Notes: a model not told the origin generated them from the sequence alone. A stretch of DNA of 64,000 nt from RGIG7213 sp045124505 (GCA_045124505.1 JBGVLZ010000090.1:61174-125173), one strand, 5' to 3'. Counted from the stretch's first letter, positions 53,693 to 63,210 are shown. Translations and numbers: made by a program.

Positions 53693-54336
53693 ATCTCAAA
53701 CCTGTAACCCGTTTTGTATACAGTTTGTATTCTTCCGGCTATGCCTAATTTCTGGCGAAGCCTTTGAATGTGAACGTCAACTGTACGGGTATCCCCTTCA
53801 TAATCAAATTCCCAGACCAAGCGCAAAAGCTTTTCACGTGAAAGAGCAAGGTTGCGGTTGTTCACCAGAACCTCTAAAAGGTCAAATTCACGCGGTTTAA
53901 GCTGTATTTCTTCACCGCTTTTGTACACACGGCGGTTGTCAAATTCAATTCTGATGTCGTCAAATTCAAAATGTGCACTGTCGGCTTTTGTTCTGCGAAG
54001 TACCGCTTTGACACGCTCTACAAGCTCAATTATGTCAAACGGTTTTGCAATATAGTCATCGGCACCGAGACGTAAGCCTTTGATTTTGTCGTGTGACGAT
54101 GCCTTTGCGGTTACAAAAATAACGGGGGTTTCCTCAATATATTCCATTATTTCAAATCCGGAATATTCAGGAAGCATAACATCGAGTATGATGAGATCGT
54201 ATCTTGATTTTATTGCTTCTTTTAATCCCGCATCACCGTCATACACTTGAAAACATTCATGCCCGACAAGCTCAAGATTGAATTTTATAAGATCGTTTAT
54301 TGCCTTTTCGTCCTCGATAATCAGTATTTCAGCCAT
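53689..54336 (-). CDS. OmpR-family response regulator
   Basis: A 215-residue two-domain regulator: receiver with IIEDEKAINDL (acidic pocket), the phosphoacceptor Asp in DLIILDVMLPEYSG (about residue 52), FVTAKASS (Thr/Ser switch) and Lys in DYIAKPF; then a winged-helix DNA-binding domain (LKPREFDLLEVLVNNRNLALSREKLLRLVWEFDYEGDTRTVDVHI). Acts with the kinase downstream. The two secreted proteins that follow are possible targets. Confidence 0.93.
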   Translation of the reverse strand: MAEILIIEDEKAINDLIKFNLELVGHECFQVYDGDAGLKEAIKSRYDLIILDVMLPEYSGFEIMEYIEETPVIFVTAKASSHDKIKGLRLGADDYIAKPFDIIELVERVKAVLRRTKADSAHFEFDDIRIEFDNRRVYKSGEEIQLKPREFDLLEVLVNNRNLALSREKLLRLVWEFDYEGDTRTVDVHIQRLRQKLGIAGRIQTVYKTGYRFEI

Positions 54337-54458
54337 GTCCTGCCTCCTGTATTATGATGTATATCCTACCGTAATTAAAGTATATCATATTTATATTGCC
54401 AAGTTGTAACCAAATTGAAATATATGAAAAAGGTTAAAGGTAAAAGCACCTGATAATG

Positions 54459-54487
54459 TTGACAACACGTTTTATTTATGTTAATAT
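54459..54487 (+). promoter_or_regulatory. Promoter of the FucU-YgjV operon
   Basis: TTGACA (54459-54464), 17 bases, TAATAT (54482-54487), 33 bases before the start codon. Confidence 0.75.
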
Positions 54488-54519
54488 GAGATATAAAAAA
54501 CAAAAACGAGGTAATTTAT

Positions 54520-54963
54520 ATGCTTAAAGGTATTCCTAAGATATTATCCCCCGAGCTTCTTAAGGTTCTGTGTGAAATGGGGCACAGTGACAGAATATGT
54601 ATCGCAGACGGAAATTTCCCGGCTGAAAGCATGGGACGTGACTGTATAGTGCTTCGCATGGACGGTCACGGCGTTCCCGAAATACTTGATGCAATTCTTG
54701 AAGTATTTCCGCTTGATACGTATGTTGAAAAGCCCGTGACGCTTATGCAGCTTATGGACTGCGATGTTGGCAAGGTTCCCACGCCTATTTGGGATACTTA
54801 TGCCGATATAGTCACAAAACACGATGAAAGAGGCAGAGCAGCTGTCGGAAATATTGACAGATTTGACTTTTATGATGAAGCTAAAAAGTGCTACTGCATA
54901 ATCGCAACAGGTGAGTCTGCGGTGTATGCAAACGTCATACTGCAAAAGGGCGTTGTTAAATAA
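54520..54963 (+). CDS. fucU: L-fucose mutarotase (RbsD/FucU family)
   Basis: A 147-residue mutarotase that interconverts alpha- and beta-anomers of fucose (or a related sugar). The catalytic His is in GHSDRICIADGNFPAE near residue 24, and the C-terminal YCIIATGESAVYANVILQKGVV is typical of FucU. The FucI gene 6.9 kb downstream favours fucose over ribose. Followed by ygjV after 11 bases. Confidence 0.85.
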   Translation: MLKGIPKILSPELLKVLCEMGHSDRICIADGNFPAESMGRDCIVLRMDGHGVPEILDAILEVFPLDTYVEKPVTLMQLMDCDVGKVPTPIWDTYADIVTKHDERGRAAVGNIDRFDFYDEAKKCYCIIATGESAVYANVILQKGVVK

Positions 54964-54974
54964 CTGGTGAATAT

Positions 54975-55490
54975 ATGACGGATTTTGTTGCTCAGGCGTT
55001 CGGTATTGTCGGGCTTGTTATAATCGTACTGTCATTCCAATGCAAGAAAAACAGTCTTTTCTTTCTCATGCAGGGCGTGGGAAGCTTCATGTTTTTTCTG
55101 AACTTTATTATGATAGGTGCATATGGCGGTGCGTTTTTCAACTTGACAAATCTGCTTCGCGGACTTTTGTTTATGAAAGATGCGAAAAAGAAATGGAAGC
55201 TCGCTTTGGTTGAGGCAGCGTATACGGCGTGCTTTGCTTTCTCGGTGTATATGAACCACGGACTTTGGGATATAATTCTTGTAGCACTTCCTTTTTCTGC
55301 ACTTCTCATATGCAGTGCGCTTATGTGGCTCGGTAATGCAAAGCACATAAGATATTTCCAGATCGCTTATATGTCGCCCACATGGATCGTACATAACATT
55401 TTTAATTTCTCACTTGGCGGTCTTATATGCGAATGCTTCAATATGATATCGAGTATCATATTCTGCTTGCGCACCCGAAAAGGGAACTGA
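54975..55490 (+). CDS. YgjV-family inner membrane protein
   Basis: A 171-residue protein with five or so TMs. Starts AQAFGIVGLVIIVLSFQCKKNSLFFLMQGVGSFMFFLNF, typical of the YgjV family. The role is unknown; members often sit next to sugar genes, and this one is coupled to the mutarotase gene. No transport motif can be identified. Confidence 0.75.
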   Translation: MTDFVAQAFGIVGLVIIVLSFQCKKNSLFFLMQGVGSFMFFLNFIMIGAYGGAFFNLTNLLRGLLFMKDAKKKWKLALVEAAYTACFAFSVYMNHGLWDIILVALPFSALLICSALMWLGNAKHIRYFQIAYMSPTWIVHNIFNFSLGGLICECFNMISSIIFCLRTRKGN

Positions 55491-55722
55491 TCGAAGAGAT
55501 ACGCAGTCTTTTCGACGGTTTATATGAATTTATTACCGTTTTCCGCCCATTGTCTTTCTTGCAGTGCGCATAACGGTATTGTTCTGAATTGCAACCATAT
55601 TATTGAATAAATAAAATAAATATAAAACTGCCGCGAACGAGCATGGTCCAGATGACAGTTTTCTATAATGAAGCGAAATTTGATACACAAATTTCCTGCT
55701 TGTAACAGTATAAGACAAAAAA

Positions 55723-55768
55723 ACTACCCGAAAAGAGAAAACAAAACTCTTTTTCGGGTAGTATTTTT
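55723..55768. terminator. Bidirectional terminator downstream of fucU-ygjV
   Basis: ACTACCCGAAAAGAG (55723-55737) pairs with CTCTTTTTCGGGTAGT (55747-55762), followed by TTTTTT on the plus side. The 230 bases before it, after ygjV, hold a weaker AAAACTG/CAGTTTT stem (55624-55662) and no clear gene. Confidence 0.75.
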
Positions 55769-55860
55769 TATAGTGATATTCCGTGCTTTTCTCACAGAGT
55801 TATATTTTATTCGCCGTTAACTGCCGAAGGTAATATCACTCGTCTTTGGCGAATAAAACC

Positions 55861-56038
55861 GGGGTTGGCTCATTTAAGGAAATATATGGTAAACTTTGTA
55901 GGGACGACCATTGGTCGTCCGCCTCGAAATGTATAAATATACTAAAAGCGGGAGTGTGCACCCCTCCCTGCAGAAAAATATCCAAAAACATATGGGGTGG
56001 CAAATTTTGGAAGCAATTTCCAAAAGTGAGCCAGCCCC
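55861..56038. repeat. MITE-like repeat, copy 2 (178 bp)
   Basis: Homologous along its length to the repeat at 8349-8557: same GGGGTTGGCTCATTTA left end, same palindrome GACCATTGGTC and the same ATAAATATACTAAAAGCGGGAGTG stretch in part. The hairpin arm present in copy 1 is missing. Its right end (about 56024-56038) is a less perfect inverted repeat. It lies between a terminator and the end of the AraC gene. Confidence 0.8.
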
Positions 56039-56077
56039 AAGTTGTGCGTCTTTTGCAACGGTTTTTATTATACCGGA

Positions 56078-56944
56078 TCAGTACAGAGGTGTATTTTCAC
56101 GTCTGAATGCGATGGGCGTTGTGTTCGTAAGCTTTTTGAAAGCCTTGAAGAATAATGTGTGGTCTTTATATCCGCACATCTCACCTATTTCACATGCGGA
56201 AATATCCGTTTCCTGAAGCAGCTTCTTTGCGTAATCTATACGCTTTGATGTGATATACTGCATCGGAGGCTTTCCTATATATTTCTTGAAAACATGGGAA
56301 ATATAATATTTGCTGACGTTGAGATCCTCACATATCTGGTCCATCGACTCTATCTGTGTGAAGTTGGTGTTCAGATACTGATATATCTGAGTGAAGATCG
56401 CATTAGTAACAAATTTTGCTTCCGAAGTGTTGGTTATGCGCAGAATGCCTATAAGGATAAGACGTGCCCAATATTTGATTATAAGATCGCTGTACTGCTT
56501 ATTTCCGTATACTTCATCGACAAGTGACGTAAAATAGAATTTGAATCTTTCCTCATCATTTCCTGTCTTTAACACAGGCGATGCATTCTTGTCAATTATA
56601 GAATCCGGGGGGAGGCTGTTAATTTTGAAATTTGTTATTCCGAAAAACGCAAGCTCAAGCCCTGACGAACCTGTGGTTGACTCTTCGTGTGTAGTATTAG
56701 GATTATATACGATTATATCGCCTTCTTCTATGTCGTATTCGCATCCGTCAATAACACTCTTGCCGGTACCCGATATTACGAACATTATTTCGCAGAATGG
56801 ATGGCTGTGCGGCTTTTCGTTCCATTGTTTTATACGCTCAAGTTTTCCTGCGTAAAGGCATTTTGTGTCAAGCTTTATAACGTCTGATTTTGAACAGTTT
56901 ACGTTTCTTCGTTCCGAAAATGTGCTTAAATCTTTCTCTTTCAT
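56078..56944 (-). CDS. AraC-family regulator with cupin sensor
   Basis: A 288-residue regulator. N-terminal cupin (about 30-120; WNEKPHSHPFCEIMFVISG, then CEYDIEEGDIIVYNPNTTHE) is the usual sugar-sensing arm. C-terminal pair of HTHs (about 185-285; LNVSKYYISHVFKKYIGKPPMQYITSKRIDYAKKLL, then ISACEIGEMCGYKDHTLFFKAFKK). It diverges from the sugar ABC operon and probably controls it. Confidence 0.92.
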   Translation of the reverse strand: MKEKDLSTFSERRNVNCSKSDVIKLDTKCLYAGKLERIKQWNEKPHSHPFCEIMFVISGTGKSVIDGCEYDIEEGDIIVYNPNTTHEESTTGSSGLELAFFGITNFKINSLPPDSIIDKNASPVLKTGNDEERFKFYFTSLVDEVYGNKQYSDLIIKYWARLILIGILRITNTSEAKFVTNAIFTQIYQYLNTNFTQIESMDQICEDLNVSKYYISHVFKKYIGKPPMQYITSKRIDYAKKLLQETDISACEIGEMCGYKDHTLFFKAFKKLTNTTPIAFRRENTPLY

Positions 56945-57013
56945 AACTATCTCCGAATTAAAATTATTGATTTTTTCCTATACTATGTTTATTATTGCTT
57001 TTTAGTGAAAAAA

Positions 57014-57031
57014 CAGTTTTTGGCAGTTTTT
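57014..57031. promoter_or_regulatory. Candidate AraC operator (10-bp direct repeat)
   Basis: CAGTTTTT at 57014-57021 and again at 57024-57031, a 10-base period that would place both half-sites on one DNA face, in the divergent region between the regulator and the transporter. AraC-type proteins often bind direct repeats. The rest of 56945-57237 is AT-rich without other clear sites. Confidence 0.4.
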
Positions 57032-57175
57032 CTCGTTAATTTGGTTAAAAAGACCTTATTTGAGAAAAAACAAACTCTGCCCTTGTGCAACTATTATAAC
57101 ATACTTTGATTAAAATTGCAATAGGTTATGAGAAAAATGTGTTGTTTTTTGTGATTTTTTTTATAGTTTGTACTA

Positions 57176-57204
57176 TTGAAAAATTTCGTCTTTGAATGTA
57201 AAAT
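57176..57204 (+). promoter_or_regulatory. Promoter of the sugar ABC operon
   Basis: TTGAAA (57176-57181), 17 bases, TAAAAT (57199-57204). Confidence 0.65.
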
Positions 57205-57237
57205 GTAAGTGTGATAATGGAAAGGAGGTATTTCATA

Positions 57238-58740
57238 ATGCAAAATGTTTGTCTTGAAATGAACGGCATACACAAGCGTTTCCACGGTGTACACGCATTG
57301 AAGGGTGTTCATTTTGACTTAAGAGCTGGTGAAATACATGCACTTGTTGGTGAAAACGGTGCAGGAAAATCAACACTGATGAAAGTACTTACGGGTATTC
57401 ATCAGGCTGACGAAGGCAGCATCACTTATCTCGGTTCTCCGTATTCAGTAAAGAATATAGGTGAATCACAGAAGCTCGGCATCAGTATGATACATCAGGA
57501 ACTTAATATGATGAATCACCTGACTGTTGCACAGAATATCTTTATCGGCAGAGAGCCTATGACAGGAAAAGCTTTTATAAAGGACGGCGACATGGTCAAG
57601 GAAGCCGAAAAGCTTTTTAAATTAATAGGAATAAAAATAGATCCCAGGGTGACACTTGGAAGTCTCACTGTCGGAAAACAGCAAATGGTAGAAATTGCAA
57701 AGGCAATTTCGAGAGAATGTAAAATCCTTATACTCGACGAACCGACCGCAGCACTCACACAGTCTGAAATAGATGAGCTGTTCAAGATAATGTTCGATCT
57801 CAAGAAAAAGGGAATCGGTATGATATATATCTCCCACAGAATGGATGAGATCAAGCTTATATCCGACAGGATCACGGTAATGCGTGACGGTGAATATGTC
57901 GGAACGGTAAATACAGCAGAGGTCACAAAAGACGAGATCATCAATATGATGATCGGACGTGTCGTTTATGAAGACCCTAAAACACACAGCGAAGTTGCCC
58001 CGGATGCGGATGTCGTTCTTGAAGTCAAGAACCTTTGCAGCGGTAAGTCGATAAGAAATGTGAGCTTCAAGCTCCGCCGCGGTGAGATCCTTGGTTTCTC
58101 GGGACTTATGGGCGCGGGAAGAACGGAAGTGGCACGTGCAATTTTCGGTGCTGACCCGTTTGACAGCGGTGAAATATATGTAAACGGTAAAAAGGTTGAT
58201 ATAAAATCTCCTTCGGATGCTGTTAAAAACGGTATAGGTTATCTCTCTGAGGACAGAAAGCGTTACGGCTTGATGCTTATGAAGTCTGTTGCGGAAAATA
58301 CAGCTATTGCTTCAATGGACAGATACATCAAAGCAGGAATTATAGACGACGGAAAGCTTAAGGGAGAAGCCGAGGTATACAATAAAAAGCTCCGTACAAA
58401 AACTCCTTCAATGGATCAGCTCTTAAAAAATCTTTCGGGCGGAAACCAGCAGAAGGTTATCATTGCAAGATGGCTCATTCAGGACTGTGATATACTGATA
58501 TTCGATGAACCTACACGAGGAATCGACGTAGGTGCGAAGAGTGAAATATACACACTTATGAATGAACTGTCAAAACAAGGCAAGTCAATAATCATGATAT
58601 CTTCGGAACTCGTTGAGATCCTCCGTATGAGCGACAGAATAGTTGTCATGTGCGAAGGAAAGAAAACAGGTGAGCTTGATATTTCCGAAGCTACGCAGGA
58701 AAACATTATGCAGCTTGCTACTATGCGAGAGGAGAATTAA
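57238..58740 (+). CDS. Sugar ABC transporter ATPase (RbsA/MglA type)
   Basis: A 500-residue duplicated ATPase. First domain: Walker A GENGAGKST, signature LTVGKQQMVEIAKAIS, Walker B ILILDEPTAAL. Second domain: degenerate Walker A (GLMGAGRTE), signature LSGGNQQKVIIARWL, Walker B ILIFDEPTRGIDVG, exactly as in RbsA. The start is ATG 57238 behind AAAGGAGG. Drives import of a monosaccharide, with FucI downstream suggesting L-fucose. Confidence 0.92.
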   Translation: MQNVCLEMNGIHKRFHGVHALKGVHFDLRAGEIHALVGENGAGKSTLMKVLTGIHQADEGSITYLGSPYSVKNIGESQKLGISMIHQELNMMNHLTVAQNIFIGREPMTGKAFIKDGDMVKEAEKLFKLIGIKIDPRVTLGSLTVGKQQMVEIAKAISRECKILILDEPTAALTQSEIDELFKIMFDLKKKGIGMIYISHRMDEIKLISDRITVMRDGEYVGTVNTAEVTKDEIINMMIGRVVYEDPKTHSEVAPDADVVLEVKNLCSGKSIRNVSFKLRRGEILGFSGLMGAGRTEVARAIFGADPFDSGEIYVNGKKVDIKSPSDAVKNGIGYLSEDRKRYGLMLMKSVAENTAIASMDRYIKAGIIDDGKLKGEAEVYNKKLRTKTPSMDQLLKNLSGGNQQKVIIARWLIQDCDILIFDEPTRGIDVGAKSEIYTLMNELSKQGKSIIMISSELVEILRMSDRIVVMCEGKKTGELDISEATQENIMQLATMREEN

Positions 58741-58746
58741 GGTACT

Positions 58747-60018
58747 ATGAAAAATCAGAACACACCGTTTGGTGCAAAATTGAATCTGCGCGGAAGCGCA
58801 CGTCAGACAGGCGTTAAGCTTACCAAATATCTGAAGACAAGCGGTAAACAGAATATCGTTATCGTCTTCGCTACCATTGCACTTTTCGTTATATTTACAC
58901 TTATAAATCCCGGATTTGCGGATAAGTCAGTACTTCTGACAATGAGCAAGTCGCTCGTTCCTTACGCAATACTCGCTCTCGGCGTTACATTCGTTATCGC
59001 AACAGGCGGTATCGACCTTTCAATAGGTACTGTTTGTATCGGTTCGTCGGTTTTGGCAGGTGCTATATGCAGCACAGGTGTTACACAGGATGAAGGTACA
59101 CTCTGGCTTACAATTCCGATAATTCTTCTGACAGGTCTTTTGTTCGGTCTTCTCAACGGTATACTCGTTGCAAAGTGTAAGATCGCACCGTTTATCGCAA
59201 CACTCGGTACGATGCTTGTATCCCGCGGACTTACAGCCGTTATTTCCGAAGCAGTCAGAGAAACATCATCCGCTGTTAAGTATCCTACAACAGGTTGGAT
59301 GCAGAAGATATTCACAAACTACAACGGCTTCCCGATAGGTATAATCTGGGTTCTTGCTCTGCTTGTTATCTGTATGATCGTTATGTACAAGACAAAGGTC
59401 GGCAGATACATCCTCGCTATAGGCAGTAACGAAGAAGCAACACGTCTTTCAGGTATAAATGTTGATAAGTACAAGATTATTGCATACGCTATAGGCGGTT
59501 TCTTTGCAGGTCTTGCAGCACTTTTCTACACAGCTTCCAACCCCTCGCTTACAATTGCAGGCGGTAACGGTATGGAACTTGATGCGATCGCAGGTGTTTA
59601 TATCGGCGGTACAAGTACAACAGGTGGTTCTGCATCCGTTGCAGGTACACTTCTCGGTTCAATGATCCTCGTTGTTATCCGTCAGGGTCTTAACATGGCT
59701 CTCAGCAGCGGAAGCGTTGTTTCCGCAACTAACATAACATATGCGGTTACAGGCGTTATCGTTGTAGGTGCGGTTCTCCTTGATGTTCTCAAGAAGAAGT
59801 CCGCTGCAAGAGTTAAGATAGAAAAAGATTACGAAAAACTCGCTAACGAAACAAAAGACAAGATAGAAGCGCTCAAGGTTGAACAGGACTATGCACTTTC
59901 CGCAAAGGATAATGCAGAGGCTGTAAAGAGAGCTGCTGAGATCGAAAAAGAACTTGCAGAACTCAAAAAGGTTCTTAAAGTTGACGTTCCCGCAATGAAA
60001 GCGGCAAACAAGAAATAA
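58747..60018 (+). CDS. Sugar ABC permease (RbsC type) with coiled-coil tail
   Basis: A 423-residue permease. Eight to ten TMs with the family motifs GGIDLSIGTV, FIATLGTMLVSRGL and NEEATRLSGINVDKYKIIAYAIGGFFAGLAAL. The usual length is about 320; the extra 85 or so residues at the C-terminus (about 340-423) are charged with heptad-like Ala/Leu (KIEKDYEKLANETKDKIEAL...) and look like a cytoplasmic coiled coil. The tail is in frame and in good codon context, so it seems real. Six bases after the ATPase gene. Confidence 0.9.
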   Translation: MKNQNTPFGAKLNLRGSARQTGVKLTKYLKTSGKQNIVIVFATIALFVIFTLINPGFADKSVLLTMSKSLVPYAILALGVTFVIATGGIDLSIGTVCIGSSVLAGAICSTGVTQDEGTLWLTIPIILLTGLLFGLLNGILVAKCKIAPFIATLGTMLVSRGLTAVISEAVRETSSAVKYPTTGWMQKIFTNYNGFPIGIIWVLALLVICMIVMYKTKVGRYILAIGSNEEATRLSGINVDKYKIIAYAIGGFFAGLAALFYTASNPSLTIAGGNGMELDAIAGVYIGGTSTTGGSASVAGTLLGSMILVVIRQGLNMALSSGSVVSATNITYAVTGVIVVGAVLLDVLKKKSAARVKIEKDYEKLANETKDKIEALKVEQDYALSAKDNAEAVKRAAEIEKELAELKKVLKVDVPAMKAANKK

Positions 60019-60081
60019 TTACATTAATTCAGAATAGAAGCCGAAAGGTTTTTATAGATAAAAAATTTGGAGGAATTTATC

Positions 60082-61137
60082 ATGAAAAAAATTACCAGAC
60101 TTTTCGCATTGATCATGGCAATCGCATGTATCGGTTCTCTCGTTGCTTGTAACAATTCGTCAAACAGCACAACAACAGGCGACAACACAACAGATTCCAA
60201 AGGCACAATTGCAGTAGTTGCAAAAGGTGAAACACACGCATTCTGGCAGGCTGTTAAAGCAGGCGCAGAAGCAGCAGGTGCAAAGTATGGCTACAAGGTT
60301 ACTTTCCGCGGTCCTACAGCTGAAAGTGAAGAATATGTAAACCAGCAGCGTGAAATGGTTCAGACAGCTCTTAACAATCCTGATACAAAGGCTCTCGTTC
60401 TTGCTACTATCGGTCTTGGCTTCGCTGATGAACTTACATCTGCATTCGACAAGAAGCTCCCCGTTGTTGAATTTGACTCAGGTCTTTACTCCGGCGGCGC
60501 TGATATCACAGCAGAAAAAGACCCCACAGTAGGCGGTGTTGCTACAGATAACAGAGCAGCAGGCGGCGTTGTTGCTGAAAACTTCTACGCATACCTCAAG
60601 GCTCAGAACTTGTTGGTTAACGGCTACAAGATCGGTGTTATCCAGCACGACTCCACATCAACAGGTATTGACAGAGCTGAAGGCTTTATCGAAAAGATGA
60701 ACGCACTCGCAGCTGCTGACAGCATCACACTCGACATCAACAAGCAGGTTAAGGCTAACAATGCAGGCGAATACAAGCTCGGCCTTACAGCTCTTAAAGA
60801 CTGGGGCGCACAGTCCATCTTCATGACAAACGAAGGTGTTGTTAACGAAGTATTCCCCGAAGTTTCCGACAATGCTGCTGCATACAAGGATATCCTCTTC
60901 TGCGGATTTGACGCAGGTACAAACCAGTACAACTGGATCAAGGATGCAGGTGCAACATATGCACGTCTTGTAGGTTCCGTTGCTCAGGACTCCTACAGCA
61001 TCGGTTACAAGGCAGTTGAACTTGCAGCTAAGAAGCTCGCAGGCGACGCAGTTACAGACGTTGGTATCGCAGGTGTTTGGTACACATCCGAAAACATCGA
61101 TTCACTTAAGGACCAGAACATATTCTATATGGGCTAA
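60082..61137 (+). CDS. Sugar ABC transporter substrate-binding lipoprotein
   Basis: A 351-residue lipoprotein with signal MKKITRLFALIMAIACIGSLVAC (lipobox LVAC, Cys23), a Ser/Thr linker, and a Peripla_BP_4 fold: AVVAKGETHAFWQAVKAGAEAAGAKYG, then IGVIQHDSTSTGIDRAEGFI and FMTNEGVVNEVFPE. It is the receptor for the RbsA/RbsC pair. GGAGG precedes ATG 60082; the earlier in-frame ATG lacks a site. Codon use is strongly biased to favoured codons, as for a highly expressed protein. Confidence 0.9.
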   Translation: MKKITRLFALIMAIACIGSLVACNNSSNSTTTGDNTTDSKGTIAVVAKGETHAFWQAVKAGAEAAGAKYGYKVTFRGPTAESEEYVNQQREMVQTALNNPDTKALVLATIGLGFADELTSAFDKKLPVVEFDSGLYSGGADITAEKDPTVGGVATDNRAAGGVVAENFYAYLKAQNLLVNGYKIGVIQHDSTSTGIDRAEGFIEKMNALAAADSITLDINKQVKANNAGEYKLGLTALKDWGAQSIFMTNEGVVNEVFPEVSDNAAAYKDILFCGFDAGTNQYNWIKDAGATYARLVGSVAQDSYSIGYKAVELAAKKLAGDAVTDVGIAGVWYTSENIDSLKDQNIFYMG

Positions 61138-61212
61138 TCTTTAACCCGCAAAACTTCAAGGGTGAAGGTTTAAATTGAGTACGATCAAATAAAATTTGAT
61201 TAAATAGGATTT

Positions 61213-61252
61213 AAAAGTCTCTCCCTACATCAAAATAGGGAGAGGCTTTTAA
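61213..61252 (+). terminator. Hairpin between binding protein and fucI
   Basis: AAAAGTCTCTCCCTA (61213-61227) pairs with TAGGGAGAGGCTTTT (61236-61250), one mismatch. A strong stem but without a long T-run, so it may limit read-through into fucI rather than stop it. Confidence 0.7.
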
Positions 61253-61380
61253 AAAAACTAAAACTGCAAATTTCCGCATTAACTTTGAAAACAAATTCCG
61301 AATTTCGGAATTGTATATAGATAAAACAAACACACAACACGAATAAAAACAGTAAATTTTAAATAAACGGAGGAATAATT

Positions 61381-63192
61381 ATGGCAAAAAACAGACTTAT
61401 AGGCGATTATCCCGTTATCGGTATCCGCCCTACAATTGATGGCCGCCGCGGTCCCCTCAAGGTTCGCGAAAGCCTTGAAGATCAGACAATGGCAATGGCA
61501 CAGGCTGCCAAAGAGCTTTTTGAAAAGAACATTTGTTATTCCAACGGCGAACCTGTCAAGGTCGTTATCGCCGATACAACTATCGGACGTGTGGCAGAAT
61601 CTGCCGCTTGTGCCGCAAAATTTAAAAAAGAAGGCGTTGATATAACCCTTACAGTTACACCTTGCTGGTGCTACGGCTCGGAAACAATGGATATGGATCC
61701 TATGACCATTAAGGGTGTCTGGGGCTTCAACGGTACAGAACGTCCCGGCGCTGTATATCTTGCTTCCGTTCTTGCAACACATGCACAGAAGGGACTCCCC
61801 GCATTCGGTATTTACGGTCACGATGTTCAGAACCTTGATGAGGTTACAAATATTCCCGAAGACGTACAGGAAAAGCTCCTTCGTTTCGGCCGTGCTGCTG
61901 TTGCGGTTGCAACAATGAGAGGTAAGTCATACTTGCAGATAGGCTCTATCTGTATGGGTATCGGCGGATCTATCATTGATCCTGCATTTATAGAAGAATA
62001 CCTCGGAATGAGAGTTGAATCGGTTGACGAGGTTGAAATTATCCGCCGAATGAGTGAGGGCATCTATGATGCCGATGAAGTTGCAAAGGCAAAGGCTTGG
62101 ATTTTAGAAAACTGCAAAGAAGGTTGGGATAAAAACCCCGACTTCGTTAAGGCATCTGACGAAAAGAAAGCTGAGCAGTGGGACTTCCTTGCAAAGATGT
62201 ACTGCATAATCAAGGATCTTTTCAACGGTAATCCCAATCTTCCTGAGGGAAGGGAAGAGGAAATGGTCGGCCACAATGCTATTGCAGGCGGTTTCCAGGG
62301 ACAGAGACAGTGGACAGACTTCTATCCCAACTGTGACTTCCCCGAAGCACTTCTCAACTCTACATTTGACCATAACGGCGCACGTGAGCCGTATATTCTC
62401 GCAACAGAAAATGACGTGCTCAACGGTCTCGGAATGCTCTTTATGAAGCTCCTTACTAACCGTGCACAGATGTTCTCCGATGTCCGCACATATTGGTCTG
62501 CTGACGCTTGTAAGAGAGCATCGGGATACGAGATCACAGGTATCGCAAAGGAAAACGGCGGCTTTATCCACCTTATCAACTCAGGTGCAACAGCACTTGA
62601 CGCTTGCGGCGAATGCCGTGACGAAAACGGTAATCCCGTAATGAAGAAGTGGTGGGAAGTTACTGACGAAGATATAAAGAAGATGACAGAGGCAACAACT
62701 TGGCCTGCAGCCGATAACGGCTACTTCAGAGGCGGCGGCTTCTCATCATCCTTTACAACACGTGCGGAAATGCCCGCAACAATGATCCGTCTTAACCTCG
62801 TTAAGGGACTCGGTCCTGTGCTTCAGATCGCTGAAGGCTGGACAGTACAGCTTCCCGACGATGTTACAAAGACACTTATGATGAGAACAGACCCCACATG
62901 GCCCTGCACATGGTTCACACCTCGCTGTGACGGTGTTGAAGGAAGCCCCTTCAAGACAGCATACGAAGTAATGAACAACTGGGGCGCAAACCACGGTGCT
63001 ATCTCTTACGGACACATCGGTGCTGACCTTATCACAATGTGTTCAATGCTCCGCATCCCCGTATGTATGCATAACGTACCCATGGAAAAGATCTTCCGTC
63101 CTGCCGCTTGGAATGCATTCGGTATGGATAAAGAAGGTCAGGACTACCGTGCTTGCCAGGCATACGGTCCGCTTTATAAGAATATCAGATAA
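61381..63192 (+). CDS. fucI: L-fucose isomerase
   Basis: A 603-residue aldose-ketose isomerase that turns L-fucose into L-fuculose (also D-arabinose), using Mn2+. N-terminus RLIGDYPVIGIRPTIDGRRGPLKVRESLEDQTM and the TPCWCYGSETMDM stretch are family hallmarks; SICMGIGGSIIDPAF (about 180-200) and NSTFDHNGAREP follow. GGAGG leads the start. No fuculokinase or aldolase follows within the window. Heavily biased codons, like the binding protein upstream. Confidence 0.93.
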   Translation: MAKNRLIGDYPVIGIRPTIDGRRGPLKVRESLEDQTMAMAQAAKELFEKNICYSNGEPVKVVIADTTIGRVAESAACAAKFKKEGVDITLTVTPCWCYGSETMDMDPMTIKGVWGFNGTERPGAVYLASVLATHAQKGLPAFGIYGHDVQNLDEVTNIPEDVQEKLLRFGRAAVAVATMRGKSYLQIGSICMGIGGSIIDPAFIEEYLGMRVESVDEVEIIRRMSEGIYDADEVAKAKAWILENCKEGWDKNPDFVKASDEKKAEQWDFLAKMYCIIKDLFNGNPNLPEGREEEMVGHNAIAGGFQGQRQWTDFYPNCDFPEALLNSTFDHNGAREPYILATENDVLNGLGMLFMKLLTNRAQMFSDVRTYWSADACKRASGYEITGIAKENGGFIHLINSGATALDACGECRDENGNPVMKKWWEVTDEDIKKMTEATTWPAADNGYFRGGGFSSSFTTRAEMPATMIRLNLVKGLGPVLQIAEGWTVQLPDDVTKTLMMRTDPTWPCTWFTPRCDGVEGSPFKTAYEVMNNWGANHGAISYGHIGADLITMCSMLRIPVCMHNVPMEKIFRPAAWNAFGMDKEGQDYRACQAYGPLYKNIR

Positions 63193-63210
63193 TGTAGAAA
63201 ATCTGATTGT

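Noticed and set aside
55433..55573. 46-codon frame overlapping the end of ygjV in another frame
   Set aside because: It begins inside ygjV, has no clear ribosome binding site and no recognisable motif; chance is more likely.
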